Origin: a virus
DNA length: 64,000 nucleotides
Virus record (IMG/VR): IMGVR_UViG_3300027759_000002
Location: 62,001-126,000 of that record
Strand: one strand, 5' to 3'
Numbering within the stretch: position 1 is the first letter of the stretch; each line of letters opens with the position of its first letter. Below, piece after piece: positions 9,379 through 19,145 of the stretch. Below the pieces are notes generated by a model that saw only the letters and a list, made by a program, of their open reading frames with translations, searched no databases and was not told where the DNA came from. The position numbers were made by a program, and so were the translations under genes.

Positions 9379-10266
9379 ATGGCATTTCCAACCAGTCCAA
9401 CAAATGGCCAACAGGCCACAGTAAATGGTATAACATATACCTATAGTACCACTTATGGTACATGGACAAGAGTTCCTACCGATGCAGGACAAGCATCAGC
9501 AACAGCAAATGCAGCTTTCATACAGGCAAACGCAGCATTTTCTCAAGCAAACAATTCTACAGACACATGGGTAAGAGGTCAAGCCAACAATGCATATAAC
9601 ACTGCAAACTCAGCAGGTTCATTTGCTAATGGTTCTTTTACTGTGGCCAATTCGGCAGCCAGTTTTGCTAATGGTGCCTTCACAACATCCAATTCAGCTG
9701 CAAGTTTTGCTAATGGTTCTTTTATAACTGCCAACTCAGCAGCCAGTTTTGCCAATGGTTCCTTTGTAACAGCCAATTCTGGTGCAATCTTTGCTAATGG
9801 TTCTTTTATAACTGCCAACTCAGCAGCCAGTTTTGCCAATGGTTCCTTTGTAACAGCCAATTCTGGTGCAATCTTTGCTAACGCAGCTTTTGCTAGAGCA
9901 AATTCGGCTTACAATGCTGCCAATACTGGCGGCGGTTCATCTGTAGATACATATATAAGTTTGACAATGACAGGTGCAATCACTTCACCATACACAGGCA
10001 CAAGTAGGTTTTATCCACCTAGAGCAATGTCATTAACTACAGTATATGCCAATTTATCAACTGCGGCCACTTCTGGTAATTTCACGTACATTATTAAGAA
10101 AAATGGAACAAGTATAGGTAATACATTTACCATTACTCAGAATCAAACTGTTATGACTCCGGCAAATATAAGTGTAAGTTTGGCGACTACCGACTATCTA
10201 ACTTTAGATGTGAACGGTGCATCCGCAACAGACTTATTTGTTAGAATTAAATATACAAACACCTAA
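9379..10266 (+). CDS. Tail fibre shaft with ANGAF repeats and beta C-terminus
   Basis: 295 residues. The N-terminus MAFPTSPTNGQQATVNGITY is a common phage-fibre opening. A run of near-identical 14-residue units (FANGSFITANSAAS type) follows to about residue 180. The C-terminal ~105 residues form a separate beta domain (YISLTMTGAI…YLTLDVNGASATDLFVRIKY) that resembles the C-terminus of 19146-19790. The repeats contain a perfect 84-bp tandem duplication (9706-9873). Confidence 0.75.
   Translation: MAFPTSPTNGQQATVNGITYTYSTTYGTWTRVPTDAGQASATANAAFIQANAAFSQANNSTDTWVRGQANNAYNTANSAGSFANGSFTVANSAASFANGAFTTSNSAASFANGSFITANSAASFANGSFVTANSGAIFANGSFITANSAASFANGSFVTANSGAIFANAAFARANSAYNAANTGGGSSVDTYISLTMTGAITSPYTGTSRFYPPRAMSLTTVYANLSTAATSGNFTYIIKKNGTSIGNTFTITQNQTVMTPANISVSLATTDYLTLDVNGASATDLFVRIKYTNT
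9706..9873 (+). repeat. Perfect 84-bp tandem duplication inside fibre repeats
   Basis: Bases 9706-9789 and 9790-9873 are identical over 84 nt. Each encodes two 14-residue ANGxF units in frame. Neighbouring units share the protein pattern but differ at synonymous sites, so this duplication is recent. Confidence 0.9.
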
Positions 10267-10269
10267 ATA
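10262..10269 (+). promoter_or_regulatory. Late promoter motif CCTAAATA
   Basis: CCTAAATA overlaps the stop of the preceding gene. It ends only 7 nt before the ATG at 10277, so a transcript begun here would be leaderless. Confidence 0.4.
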
Positions 10270-10276
10270 TAAGACT

Positions 10277-10591
10277 ATGACAAATTACTATTTCAAACAA
10301 ATTTTTTCAATTTATTCGGGTTATGTCTATGAATTTACAGGTAATGTTCCTGATGGTGAATCACCTTTATCATATATTACCGAACAATTTGTGGCCGAAC
10401 ACGGTAACGGACAAATTCAAACTGCTGTTACTCAAGTACCAGCTGGTACATATTACTTTCATAGTTTTGAAAATTTAGAGTCTGTAAAATTTATTCAGGT
10501 CGCAGATTTAAGCTATCAAGAACCAATAATTCCTGATCCAGTACCTGATGCAAATACAGAAGTACAATCAGTATCACAAGGAGACCAGTAA
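10277..10591 (+). CDS. Small acidic fibre-cassette protein
   Basis: 104 residues (MTNYYFKQIFSIYSGYVYEF…). The C-terminus is Pro/Asp/Glu-rich (PIIPDPVPDANTEV). The start at 10277 is chosen because a longer frame would overlap the fibre gene. It occupies the same position as 19794-20078 (fibre, ~100-aa protein with an acidic Pro-rich tail, then two ~400-aa proteins), so the two are positional equivalents. Such small acidic proteins beside fibres can be assembly chaperones; that is only a guess. Confidence 0.6.
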   Translation: MTNYYFKQIFSIYSGYVYEFTGNVPDGESPLSYITEQFVAEHGNGQIQTAVTQVPAGTYYFHSFENLESVKFIQVADLSYQEPIIPDPVPDANTEVQSVSQGDQ

Positions 10592-11793
10592 TGTTAGTTA
10601 GATATAGAATGAACAGTACGGCTAACGTTACCACCATGAGAACTGATATAGATAATATCATTAGAGGTTTGGCCAATACGACAGCACATTTAAGTGTAGG
10701 TTGCGATACAGCAAACACAGTATTCTATGGAACATATCCTTCTGCAAAATATGCTCGAGTAGGAACTGCTGCAGGTTCAGACACTTACAGTAAAATACAT
10801 AACGATTATGGCGACCTCGATTACATCAGATTATCTTATGATGCAACAAAATTAACAACCATAACACTTGCAAACACATACACATCTGGTACCGATACTC
10901 TAGTTAATTCCAGAGAAGTAGTAAAGTATGAATCTATTGGATACATACAAGCAAAATTTTCTGGTACAACAATGACAGTTAATGCTGTTGGCAATTTAAA
11001 ACTTGGATACACACTGGCTGTTGGTGATATAATCGGTCCAAATTATGATAGATATTATTCTACTGGAACCGCAGGCGCCAACTTCAGTGGCGCCATGTGT
11101 TTGATGTTTCCAAAAGCTGGCGAATTTGCATTAGGAAATAGTGGCGCAAATTCTTATGATCCAAATAGTGTTTCTCCATCTACAACAATTTCATCACAAA
11201 TAACTGGCACAACTGGATCAACCGGCACTTATGTTACGTCAACAACAAACGAGATGAACTCAGTATTTGGATTTACTTACTGGCAAGTTTTTAGACCTGT
11301 AAGTGCCAACATATTACCAAACACATTTAATGCTTATGGTCTACAACACGGTATCGACATTGTTATAAGTAGTAAAATGCTTGTTATAAGTAGTCCATAC
11401 AATGCAACATCTATTGGTATTTTTGACATTGGTAAAAATGGTGTGTCAAGAATATATACAGGCGAATCATTAATGGTAGGCATTGATTTAGAATCTGAAT
11501 ATTTCGGTGGAACCAACGCCTATAGATATAAGTTTACAACTAATTCTTATGGCCCACAGGCCGCCATGAGCCTGGTCAGTACACCACCATTAAGAAAATA
11601 TAATGAAAATGGTTCTGTAGTTGTAATAGAAAATCCAGTGTTTATTAATCACGAAGATAACGGCAACGTATTGTCTGTAATTTATGGATTATATAAAATT
11701 CCTGAAAATATATACGGAGCACACACAACTTACGTTGACGGAAGCAGTGTTCGAAGATTCACAATTAATGATTATTCATTACTAACGGAGTAA
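10591..11793 (+). CDS. ~400-aa tail protein family, member 1
   Basis: 400 residues, no recognised domain. It begins MLVRYRMNSTANVTTMRTDI and is rich in Thr/Ser/Tyr/Gly, as expected for a beta-structured virion protein. It resembles the three other ~400-aa proteins here (11799, 20078, 21331) in length, position and N-terminal layout: a short strand, then a helix-like segment, then a Thr/Ser stretch. Its start overlaps the previous stop (TAATG). Confidence 0.6.
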   Translation: MLVRYRMNSTANVTTMRTDIDNIIRGLANTTAHLSVGCDTANTVFYGTYPSAKYARVGTAAGSDTYSKIHNDYGDLDYIRLSYDATKLTTITLANTYTSGTDTLVNSREVVKYESIGYIQAKFSGTTMTVNAVGNLKLGYTLAVGDIIGPNYDRYYSTGTAGANFSGAMCLMFPKAGEFALGNSGANSYDPNSVSPSTTISSQITGTTGSTGTYVTSTTNEMNSVFGFTYWQVFRPVSANILPNTFNAYGLQHGIDIVISSKMLVISSPYNATSIGIFDIGKNGVSRIYTGESLMVGIDLESEYFGGTNAYRYKFTTNSYGPQAAMSLVSTPPLRKYNENGSVVVIENPVFINHEDNGNVLSVIYGLYKIPENIYGAHTTYVDGSSVRRFTINDYSLLTE

Positions 11794-11798
11794 AAAAT

Positions 11799-13106
11799 AT
11801 GTTATGTAGAATTAACCCATCAGTTAACGGTACAGTAACCGACCAAAAAGCAGTTGCTATAAATTTTTTACGAGCAATACGAGCTATAACTACTGCAGCT
11901 GCAAACTCAACACCAAGTGCTTTATCACAAACTGCACCGGCAGTTACACCTGCTGGAGCAGATGTAATCACACAGGTTATCAGTAATGCTGAAGGTGGTG
12001 GTTGGGCGAACACCGCTAATACAAACATAACTTCAGACTATAGTACAAGTTTTGCTTCGCCTTATACATTAGACCTATCTAGAGATAGTGGTAAGGGTGC
12101 ATATCCGTTTCGCAAGTTGAGTTTTAGAACTAATGTGAATCATCTTTTCAATGGAGCATATACAACTTATCCTCACATATTAGTTTCACACGGTTTCAAT
12201 ACAACTGCTAATGCGGGTGGAAATTATTTGTTAGGTACAGCTCAATATATGCCTAGTTATGGTGGAGAATATACTAGTAACCGATTTGATGTTAATAGAA
12301 CAGATACTTCAACCACTGCATATAATTATACTCCATGGGGACCAGGAGTACAAGGAGGTGAATGGTTGGTGGCTAGCACTGAACGATATTTTATATTAAT
12401 GTCAGGCGGCCTATCATCAACGGCAGGTTATGGACCTGGTGGTATGATGTATGTCGGACTAAGAACTACTCAAGCTTGGGAAGATTCATATAACGATAAT
12501 CCACCGATAGCAAGTGTTTGTTATGATGCCTCGGCCTATTACGACCAATCTTGTGGATCAAATGCAAGTATGTGGACAAGAACTCTTTCAAGTTCAGGCA
12601 CAGTAAACAATTCACCATTTTGGTATCGAATAAACAACCAAGTCAACAACGCCACATCTGCCGCTGTGCTTGACCTATCAGGCAACTATATCGATCCACT
12701 TTCAGCTTATTCCTATTCAACATCACAGTGGAATACTTACATCAGAGATCCTAGATACCATTGGGCAAATGAGATGCAAGTACCAATGTGTCCTTCATCA
12801 GGATTTTCCAATTTTAAATCAAAAATCAGAGGAAATTATCAAGTAACTGGTCCAACAATGGATCCATCGACAGGCACTTTTGTTCCTCCTGCATTTCCAA
12901 TTGTATTTGCAAAGAACACACAAGGCGCAACAACTGCTGGCGGTACAGCAATAGGATTATATAAGAGTATGAGTGGATCAGATACTTTCTTACAACAATA
13001 CTACACACCAGGTCAAACATTCGTGGTTAATAATGAAGCATATTATGCATACGTAATAGGAAATGACAGTCTATATAGAGACATGTTCTTGGTAAGAAAA
13101 GCTTAA
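11799..13106 (+). CDS. ~400-aa tail protein family, member 2
   Basis: 435 residues. N-terminus MLCRINPSVNGTVTDQKAVA. The C-terminus (YKSMSGSDTFLQQYYTPGQTFVVNNEAYYAYVI) resembles the endings of 20078-21328 and 21331-22551, where a PGD(E/T)F-type motif precedes a final Tyr-rich strand. Probably a distal tail or fibre structural protein. Followed by a 42-nt gap with no obvious terminator. Confidence 0.6.
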   Translation: MLCRINPSVNGTVTDQKAVAINFLRAIRAITTAAANSTPSALSQTAPAVTPAGADVITQVISNAEGGGWANTANTNITSDYSTSFASPYTLDLSRDSGKGAYPFRKLSFRTNVNHLFNGAYTTYPHILVSHGFNTTANAGGNYLLGTAQYMPSYGGEYTSNRFDVNRTDTSTTAYNYTPWGPGVQGGEWLVASTERYFILMSGGLSSTAGYGPGGMMYVGLRTTQAWEDSYNDNPPIASVCYDASAYYDQSCGSNASMWTRTLSSSGTVNNSPFWYRINNQVNNATSAAVLDLSGNYIDPLSAYSYSTSQWNTYIRDPRYHWANEMQVPMCPSSGFSNFKSKIRGNYQVTGPTMDPSTGTFVPPAFPIVFAKNTQGATTAGGTAIGLYKSMSGSDTFLQQYYTPGQTFVVNNEAYYAYVIGNDSLYRDMFLVRKA

Positions 13107-13148
13107 CAGGAGTTTTTTTGAAAACTCATGTGGTTGATTAAAAAATAA

Positions 13149-16100
13149 ATGGCAAATGTATTAGCGACTTATGGATTTCCAGATAGTTACGAGTTAATCG
13201 TAGCTGGTTCAGCATCGGTAAAATATGTAAGTGCTTCGGGTAGTGACAGTAATAACGGCAATACGGTAAGCACACCGTACTTGACCATTGCAGCGGCATT
13301 AAGTGCAACAAGCGGTACAGCAACATCAGTAACCATTGTCATTCTTGCTGGCACATATAATATATCAGCAACCGCATTAGCTAATGGTTATGGCGCAGCA
13401 TGTATAAGTGACGGTGGGAATCCTAGAATATTTGTTTGTTCTGCCGGTCAAGTAATCATAAACTGTACTGATGCAACCGCAGTACGAGATTTTGCGCCAC
13501 TCAATTTTGTAAATTCTAGTTCGGCCATTTATGGCGCCATATTAAAGCGCAACAACAGTGGACGAACAACCAGTTATACAGTATCAGTTTTAAATGATGA
13601 GTCTGTAAACTTCAGAGGTTCGGCATATAATACAATATTCCAAGAAGTAAATTCCAACAATGCTTGGTCAGTACAATATGATAACGGTGGTAATCCAACA
13701 GGTAAAGTATATAACTCTACGTTCTATAATGGAGCAAATGCCGCTGCTGATTATTCTGGCGGTGCAGGTTTAGTAATAACCGACACAGTATTCAATACGA
13801 CAACATCAAGTTCTGCAACATTTACTGGTTGTTTGACCAGCCAAACAGTTAATGCAACAACTTATGTAACAACAGGCGTAACAACTAAGGGTGTTTATTC
13901 TGGTACATACGCATGGAATGGTACCACCACACCATTGGTCAATGGATTTTTAAATCCAGCAAACACAGTTTTTAGTGGAACAACTATCAATTTCACTTTG
14001 TATGATAGTAATTCAGCAAATGTATCTTATACAATAACTGGCGTAACAACAGCAGATTTAAACGGCACTTCTTTAACAGGTTACTTTACTTCAGCATCAG
14101 GTGCTTTCACACTTAGTGTACCAACAAAAGTCAAAGTTGCTGAAACAAAAACACTATCAATCACAACAGGAACATATTCAGCAAATGTTGTAATCACTCC
14201 GGGACTTAGTTTTGAAGCACTAATTGTAGCTGGCGGTGGTAGTGGTGGTAACCACAATACTACTAATGCGAACGGCGGCGGCGGCGCTGGTGGTGTTCTT
14301 AGAGGATCCATTTCAACGGCCGGCGGTGTTTTTGCTGTGGCTGTTGGCGCAGGCGGTGCAGCAATTGCTAATGCTACTGCTCTCAATGGAGTTAAAGGTA
14401 CTGATTCTGGTCTAGGTAGTTATGTTGCAGAAGGTGGTGGCGGTGGTGGTAGTTCAGGTGTAGGTTTTTCATCGTCAAGTCAGAACGGTGGTTCAGGCGG
14501 CGGTAATGCTTACTATCAATCTGGTGGCGGCCTAGCGAACAATAACCTTACAGCAGGAACATTAACTGTACTAGGTAATAACGGCGGATCAACATCAACA
14601 ACTTGGACTGGCGCAGGCGGTGGTGGTGCTGGAGCAGTCGGTCAAGCCGGAACAGGATCAAGTCCTGGTGGCAATGGCGGCATTGGTATTACTAATGATT
14701 GGACAGGAACCACTCGTTATCTGGCTGGCGGCGGTGGCGGTGGCGGTAACAGTAGTGAACGAGCAGGTGATGGATTTTATGGTGGCGGCCGAGGTTCTGG
14801 TACAACCACATATTACAGTTATAATGTCTATACCAATGAAATAAATGCTACTACTAAAGGTAGCGGAATACCAACTGCTGTAGTCAATACAGGTGGCGGC
14901 GGAGGCGGCGGATCTTATTGGGCATCTAACGGCGGATGGTCTACTGGTTCTGGAGCAGGTGGTTCTGGTATAGTAATTATACAGTATGCAGGAAGTCAAA
15001 AAGCGACAGGCGGTACTGTCACAACAGTTGGATCAAATACAGTTCATACATTCACTACTAGTGGAACATTTACAGTTCTTGGTGGTGGTTTATCAGCAAG
15101 CGCAAACACTTTATATTGGGGTGATAGTTTAACACTTACATATTCTGATGACTTAGCTGATGGAAGTAATGCTGCATACACAATATCCGGAGTAAGTAGT
15201 TCACAAATTAATAATGCATCACTTACTGGCAATTTTACTTTTGCTAACAGTACATCACAATTAATTATACAAACGACACCAACAACTGCTACAGCAAACA
15301 CATTAACTATTACTGTTGGTTCTTACACACTAAACATACCTATAACATTTTTAATATCTTTTACAGGACCAATTGGTGGATACTGGGGTGCAAATTTAAC
15401 ATACACAGCTGCGACAAGAGGTCTAAGTAATAACACATTGATTCCTTATGCCATCACAGGTAGTAATGTTACTAGTTCACAGTTAAATAGTTTGCCTTTG
15501 ACTGGAACAATTACGAATATTGTTTCCGCACTACCATTGGGTAGTAATTATTTTGATGGTACTACCGATTATCTAAGTGTTACCAACGGTTCTGGTTTTC
15601 AGTTTGGCACAGGTGATTTTACTATTGAATGTTGGATTAAAACTACAGACCAAGCATTTGATATTATTAGTCAGCATGCATCAGGTGGAACTAATTGGAA
15701 TTGGTTGATTATCAATGGTAATATATATTGGCAATATTCAAATGCTGGTGCTAATCTATTTTCTATTGCACTCAGTTCTTTGACTTCAAATCCAACTAAT
15801 GGTTCTTGGACACATATTGCTGTTACTAGAACATCTGGCACAATGAAATTTTGGATTAATGGAACAGGTCAATCTACAACTGCTGCAGATAGTACTAATT
15901 ATGCTGGTGCAGCTGCATTGGTTAGAATAGGTGGTTCTCAATATGCTGATTTTCAAGGAAACATTTCTAATTTAAGAGTCGTTAAAGGTCTTGCAGTTTA
16001 TACATCAAACTTTACTCCTTCTGTAACACCATTATTTGCAACACAAAGTTCTGGAACAGGTATCGCTGCAATCACAGGTACACAAACAAGTTTATTAACA

Positions 16101-16727
16101 TGTAAGAGTCAAACTACTCTTACTGATTATAGTACAAATGCATTTGTTGTTACAGGTAACGGAAACGTTGCGGCCAATACAGAATATCCAGGAACATTTA
16201 CTTCCGCTGGGCCAACTACAAACTTAGGAACAGGCACACTAATAATTACCACAAACACCTCGGCTCCTTTGTTATCTTCAGCCAATGGATTTGTTACTGT
16301 TGGCGCAAACACAATAGCTATTACAGTTAGAACTTCAACTGCTGTTGTTACGAATAGTTTTTCAACAACAGTAGATTCTTTTACACCAATTAACACCATC
16401 ACAACAGATATACATTCACAGAATGTTGAAGCAATATTAAGTTCCAATGGATCAGTGGCATTGACAGTGTTGGATGGAAATACTACTCAAAATACATTAA
16501 CGTTTATTAATACCATTACAACAGATATACATTCACAAAATGTTGAAGGTATTGTAACTGTTAGCACAAATTCATTTAATTCGGTAGTAACTTCTAACAC
16601 AATAGATCCATCAATATCAACGATTGTTCCTCTACCAACATACGCATACAGTTCAGGTACGGAACTATCAGCAAACGGAAATGCAATAGCCGCAACACCT
16701 ACTGTCACTCAAACCTGGTACATCTAA
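13149..16727 (+). CDS. Large chimeric tail protein: beta-helix, Gly-rich and LamG-like domains
   Basis: 1192 residues, the largest gene here. Residues ~25-260 look like a pectate-lyase-type right-handed beta-helix (YVSASGSDSNNGN, STPYLTIAAAL, repeated Asn-rich turns). Residues ~354-617 form a polyglycine adhesin-like region ending in SGIVIIQYAG. Ig-like segments follow, then a LamG/concanavalin-like domain at ~797-960 (GTGDFTIECWIKT, GSWTHIAVTRTSGTMKFWING). The C-terminus repeats INTITTDIHSQNVE twice. Polysaccharide binding or cleavage is plausible for a tailspike, but no catalytic residues can be assigned. The N-terminal third is paralogous to 22925-25219. Confidence 0.7.
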   Translation: MANVLATYGFPDSYELIVAGSASVKYVSASGSDSNNGNTVSTPYLTIAAALSATSGTATSVTIVILAGTYNISATALANGYGAACISDGGNPRIFVCSAGQVIINCTDATAVRDFAPLNFVNSSSAIYGAILKRNNSGRTTSYTVSVLNDESVNFRGSAYNTIFQEVNSNNAWSVQYDNGGNPTGKVYNSTFYNGANAAADYSGGAGLVITDTVFNTTTSSSATFTGCLTSQTVNATTYVTTGVTTKGVYSGTYAWNGTTTPLVNGFLNPANTVFSGTTINFTLYDSNSANVSYTITGVTTADLNGTSLTGYFTSASGAFTLSVPTKVKVAETKTLSITTGTYSANVVITPGLSFEALIVAGGGSGGNHNTTNANGGGGAGGVLRGSISTAGGVFAVAVGAGGAAIANATALNGVKGTDSGLGSYVAEGGGGGGSSGVGFSSSSQNGGSGGGNAYYQSGGGLANNNLTAGTLTVLGNNGGSTSTTWTGAGGGGAGAVGQAGTGSSPGGNGGIGITNDWTGTTRYLAGGGGGGGNSSERAGDGFYGGGRGSGTTTYYSYNVYTNEINATTKGSGIPTAVVNTGGGGGGGSYWASNGGWSTGSGAGGSGIVIIQYAGSQKATGGTVTTVGSNTVHTFTTSGTFTVLGGGLSASANTLYWGDSLTLTYSDDLADGSNAAYTISGVSSSQINNASLTGNFTFANSTSQLIIQTTPTTATANTLTITVGSYTLNIPITFLISFTGPIGGYWGANLTYTAATRGLSNNTLIPYAITGSNVTSSQLNSLPLTGTITNIVSALPLGSNYFDGTTDYLSVTNGSGFQFGTGDFTIECWIKTTDQAFDIISQHASGGTNWNWLIINGNIYWQYSNAGANLFSIALSSLTSNPTNGSWTHIAVTRTSGTMKFWINGTGQSTTAADSTNYAGAAALVRIGGSQYADFQGNISNLRVVKGLAVYTSNFTPSVTPLFATQSSGTGIAAITGTQTSLLTCKSQTTLTDYSTNAFVVTGNGNVAANTEYPGTFTSAGPTTNLGTGTLIITTNTSAPLLSSANGFVTVGANTIAITVRTSTAVVTNSFSTTVDSFTPINTITTDIHSQNVEAILSSNGSVALTVLDGNTTQNTLTFINTITTDIHSQNVEGIVTVSTNSFNSVVTSNTIDPSISTIVPLPTYAYSSGTELSANGNAIAATPTVTQTWYI

Positions 16728-16748
16728 AATTTTCAACAAAAAAAGTGA

Positions 16749-16756
16749 AATAAATA
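16749..16756 (+). promoter_or_regulatory. Late promoter motif AATAAATA
   Basis: AATAAATA lies 20 nt upstream of the fibre start at 16777, in a 49-nt intergenic gap. Confidence 0.5.
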
Positions 16757-16776
16757 GAATGAAAAGGTTATAAAGA

Positions 16777-17832
16777 ATGTCAACTCAAGTCCCACCGTCA
16801 AGATTAGATTCAACCAAAGACTTTTCATCTTTGGTTCCTTCTGCGTTCGCTCGTGCTAATGCTGCGTTCGCACAAGCAAATAATTCTACTGACACTTGGG
16901 TAAGAGGTCAGGCTAATAACGCATACAATACAGCTAATGCTGCATTTCTGCAAGCGAACAATTCTACCGATTCATGGGTAAGAACACAAGCTAATAATTC
17001 TTTTAATAAAGCAAACTCAGCCGCAGAGTTTGCTAATGCATCCTTTTTGGTTGCCAACTCGGCATATGCTTGGGGCAACCACGCTACAGTTGGTTATGCA
17101 ACAACAACTTATGTTGGTACAGCTGTTGCCAATCTAGTAAATTCAGCACCAAGCACATTAGATACATTAAATGAATTGGCAACCGCATTAGGTAATGATG
17201 CCAATTTTAGTGCCACGATTACTAACATGGTTGGCACAGCAAACTCTTTTGCTAATGGTGCTTTCACACAAGCAAACTCAGCAGCATCATTTGCTAACGG
17301 TGCATTTGGTGTTGCTAATACATCAGCTAGTTTTGCCAATGGTGCTTTCCTACAAGCTAATGCTGTATTCAGCCAATCAAATACGTATGTTTGGCCAACA
17401 GCCAACTCAGCCGCAAGTTTTGCTAATAGTGCCTTTGCTCGTGCAAATGCGGCTTATGCTCAAGCCAATACGGGTTCTACCGATACATGGGTTAGAACTC
17501 AGGCTAACAATGCGTACACACAGGCCAATGCGGCTCTCATTCAAGCAAACTCATCACAATTATCAGCAAACGTAGATTCATTTATCGGTAATGGTTCAAA
17601 CACAACATTCTTATTAACTGTAACACCAGCAGATAAGAAATTTACCATGTTAGTTGTTGATGGTGTTGCACAACCAAAGAGTGCTTACACAATATCTGGT
17701 ACAACACTTGCATTATCTTCAGCGGCACCTAACAATGCCATTGTAGAAATAACAACATTTGGTGGTAATGCATCCGCACCAACTCAAACATTACCTGACA
17801 TTTTAAGTCCCTTCTTATTTTTAGGGATATAA
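16777..17832 (+). CDS. Tail fibre shaft protein with ANGAF repeats
   Basis: 351 residues. It has STDTWVRGQANNAYNTANAAF units, then AYAWGNH…GYATTTYVGTAVANLVN and STLDTLNELATALGNDANF, a segment found in many T4-like fibre proteins and also in the fibre at 2-1978. FANGAF repeats follow. The C-terminal beta module (FIGNGSNTTFLLTVTPADKKF…) ends LSPFLFLGI, equivalent to LSPFLLMGG in the first fibre. It heads a complete three-gene cassette. Confidence 0.75.
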   Translation: MSTQVPPSRLDSTKDFSSLVPSAFARANAAFAQANNSTDTWVRGQANNAYNTANAAFLQANNSTDSWVRTQANNSFNKANSAAEFANASFLVANSAYAWGNHATVGYATTTYVGTAVANLVNSAPSTLDTLNELATALGNDANFSATITNMVGTANSFANGAFTQANSAASFANGAFGVANTSASFANGAFLQANAVFSQSNTYVWPTANSAASFANSAFARANAAYAQANTGSTDTWVRTQANNAYTQANAALIQANSSQLSANVDSFIGNGSNTTFLLTVTPADKKFTMLVVDGVAQPKSAYTISGTTLALSSAAPNNAIVEITTFGGNASAPTQTLPDILSPFLFLGI

Positions 17833-17841
17833 GGAAAAAAT

Positions 17842-18171
17842 ATGGCAGCTTTATATAAAATTTTAGGTCAAGCAAATCCAGCAGCAACAACAGCAACGAC
17901 TGTATATACTGTGCCTGCTTTAACAAATACAGTATGTTCCACAATCTCAGTCTGTAATACTGGTGCAACATCCGCAACTTTCAGAATTGCCTTTAGACCA
18001 ACAGGTGAATCTTTGGCACTAAAACATTATATCAATTATGATACAACTGTGGCAGGCAACGATTCAATGTACATTTCATTAGGTGTCACTCTAGCAACAA
18101 CCGATGTTGTTACTGTGTATGCAAGTAATGCCAATTTATGTTTCTCTATGTTTGGTACGGAGATTGTTTAA
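17842..18171 (+). CDS. 109-aa fibre-cassette protein, copy 3
   Basis: 109 residues, paralogous to 1988-2317 and 5074-5403 (ILGQANPAATTATTVYTVPA opening, FSMFGTEIV end). SD AAGGAAAA is 5 nt upstream. The stop overlaps the next start (TAATG). Function unknown. Confidence 0.75.
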   Translation: MAALYKILGQANPAATTATTVYTVPALTNTVCSTISVCNTGATSATFRIAFRPTGESLALKHYINYDTTVAGNDSMYISLGVTLATTDVVTVYASNANLCFSMFGTEIV

Positions 18172-19127
18172 TGGGTATTAAGAGTGCCAGTCAACTGTCT
18201 GTTAGTAAGGGAAGATTCTTCTCATCAACCACCAGTGGTGGTTCGACTTCAGCAGCATTGGCAACAAGTACTGGTGGAACAATCTATTTGGGTAATAGAG
18301 TAGTACCAGTATCAAACACATACGTTGAAAACGGATACAGATATCATTTATATAAATCAAACGGAACATTTACCGCATCAGGAACAGGCACAGTTGATAT
18401 ACTACTAGTAGGTGGTGGCGGTGGCGGTGGCCAAGGCGGTGGCGGTAGCGGAGCAAATGTAATTATATTAACTGGTGTTACAGTAACAGCACAAACTTAT
18501 ACTGTAACAGTTGGTTCCGGTGGTGTTGCTGGTCGTAATGGTGGTTATGGTAGTACCAATCCAACAGCAGGCACACCTTCTTCTGTTACAGGTATTGCCG
18601 GTGCTACTGCAAATGGTGGTGCATCCGGCGATAACGCTAGTTATGCTGGTAATGGTTTTCCGGCCGGATCCGGAGCAGGCGCAAGCACCACATCACCAAT
18701 AGGTCCATCTTCAAACGTTTATGTTGCATATGGTATATCAGCAGGTTATAGTTCACCTGGATCAAGTGGTGCAACAGGCCAAAATGGTGCATCAGACAAT
18801 GGTTTTTTAAGTTCCATCTCACAAAATTTTCCCGCAGTTGGTGAAAGATTGGGAACAAATACATATTTTGGAGCAGGCGGTGGAGGAGGTTGTAGTCAAG
18901 GAAACAACAATACTAACAGAGGTTACATAGGATGGGGTGGATTAGGTAAGGGTGGTGGATCAAAATATGGTGGTTATGGTGGTACTGATGTAGTAACCAC
19001 AGCAGGACAAAGTGGTGCCGATAATACCGGATCGGGTGGATCAGGTGGTACGGTAATTGATAGTAACCAATATCCTGGCGGTGGTTCTGGTGGTTCTGGT
19101 GTTGTAGTCATAAGGTATGCCATTTAA
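18171..19127 (+). CDS. Polyglycine-rich tail adhesin-like protein, copy 4
   Basis: 318 residues from the TAATG-coupled start. Gly-rich tracts begin about residue 80 (LVGGGGGGGQGGGGSG). The protein ends GGGSGGSGVVVIRYAI, i.e. directly at the VVIRY element, with no extra C-terminal module, as in copy 2. Same cassette position and likely adhesin role as the other copies. Confidence 0.75.
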   Translation: MGIKSASQLSVSKGRFFSSTTSGGSTSAALATSTGGTIYLGNRVVPVSNTYVENGYRYHLYKSNGTFTASGTGTVDILLVGGGGGGGQGGGGSGANVIILTGVTVTAQTYTVTVGSGGVAGRNGGYGSTNPTAGTPSSVTGIAGATANGGASGDNASYAGNGFPAGSGAGASTTSPIGPSSNVYVAYGISAGYSSPGSSGATGQNGASDNGFLSSISQNFPAVGERLGTNTYFGAGGGGGCSQGNNNTNRGYIGWGGLGKGGGSKYGGYGGTDVVTTAGQSGADNTGSGGSGGTVIDSNQYPGGGSGGSGVVVIRYAI

Positions 19128-19131
19128 CTCA

Positions 19132-19139
19132 TCTAAATA
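19132..19139 (+). promoter_or_regulatory. Late promoter motif TCTAAATA
   Basis: TCTAAATA (an overlapping AATAAATA sits at 19136-19143) ends 6 nt before the ATG at 19146. No SD is present, implying a leaderless late transcript if this is the promoter. Confidence 0.4.
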
Positions 19140-19145
19140 AATATT

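Noticed and set aside
9579-9860. Regular ~42-nt repeats that could suggest a CRISPR array or iterons
   Set aside because: The repeats are in frame, encode the ANGxF fibre motif, have no unique spacers and no cas genes nearby.
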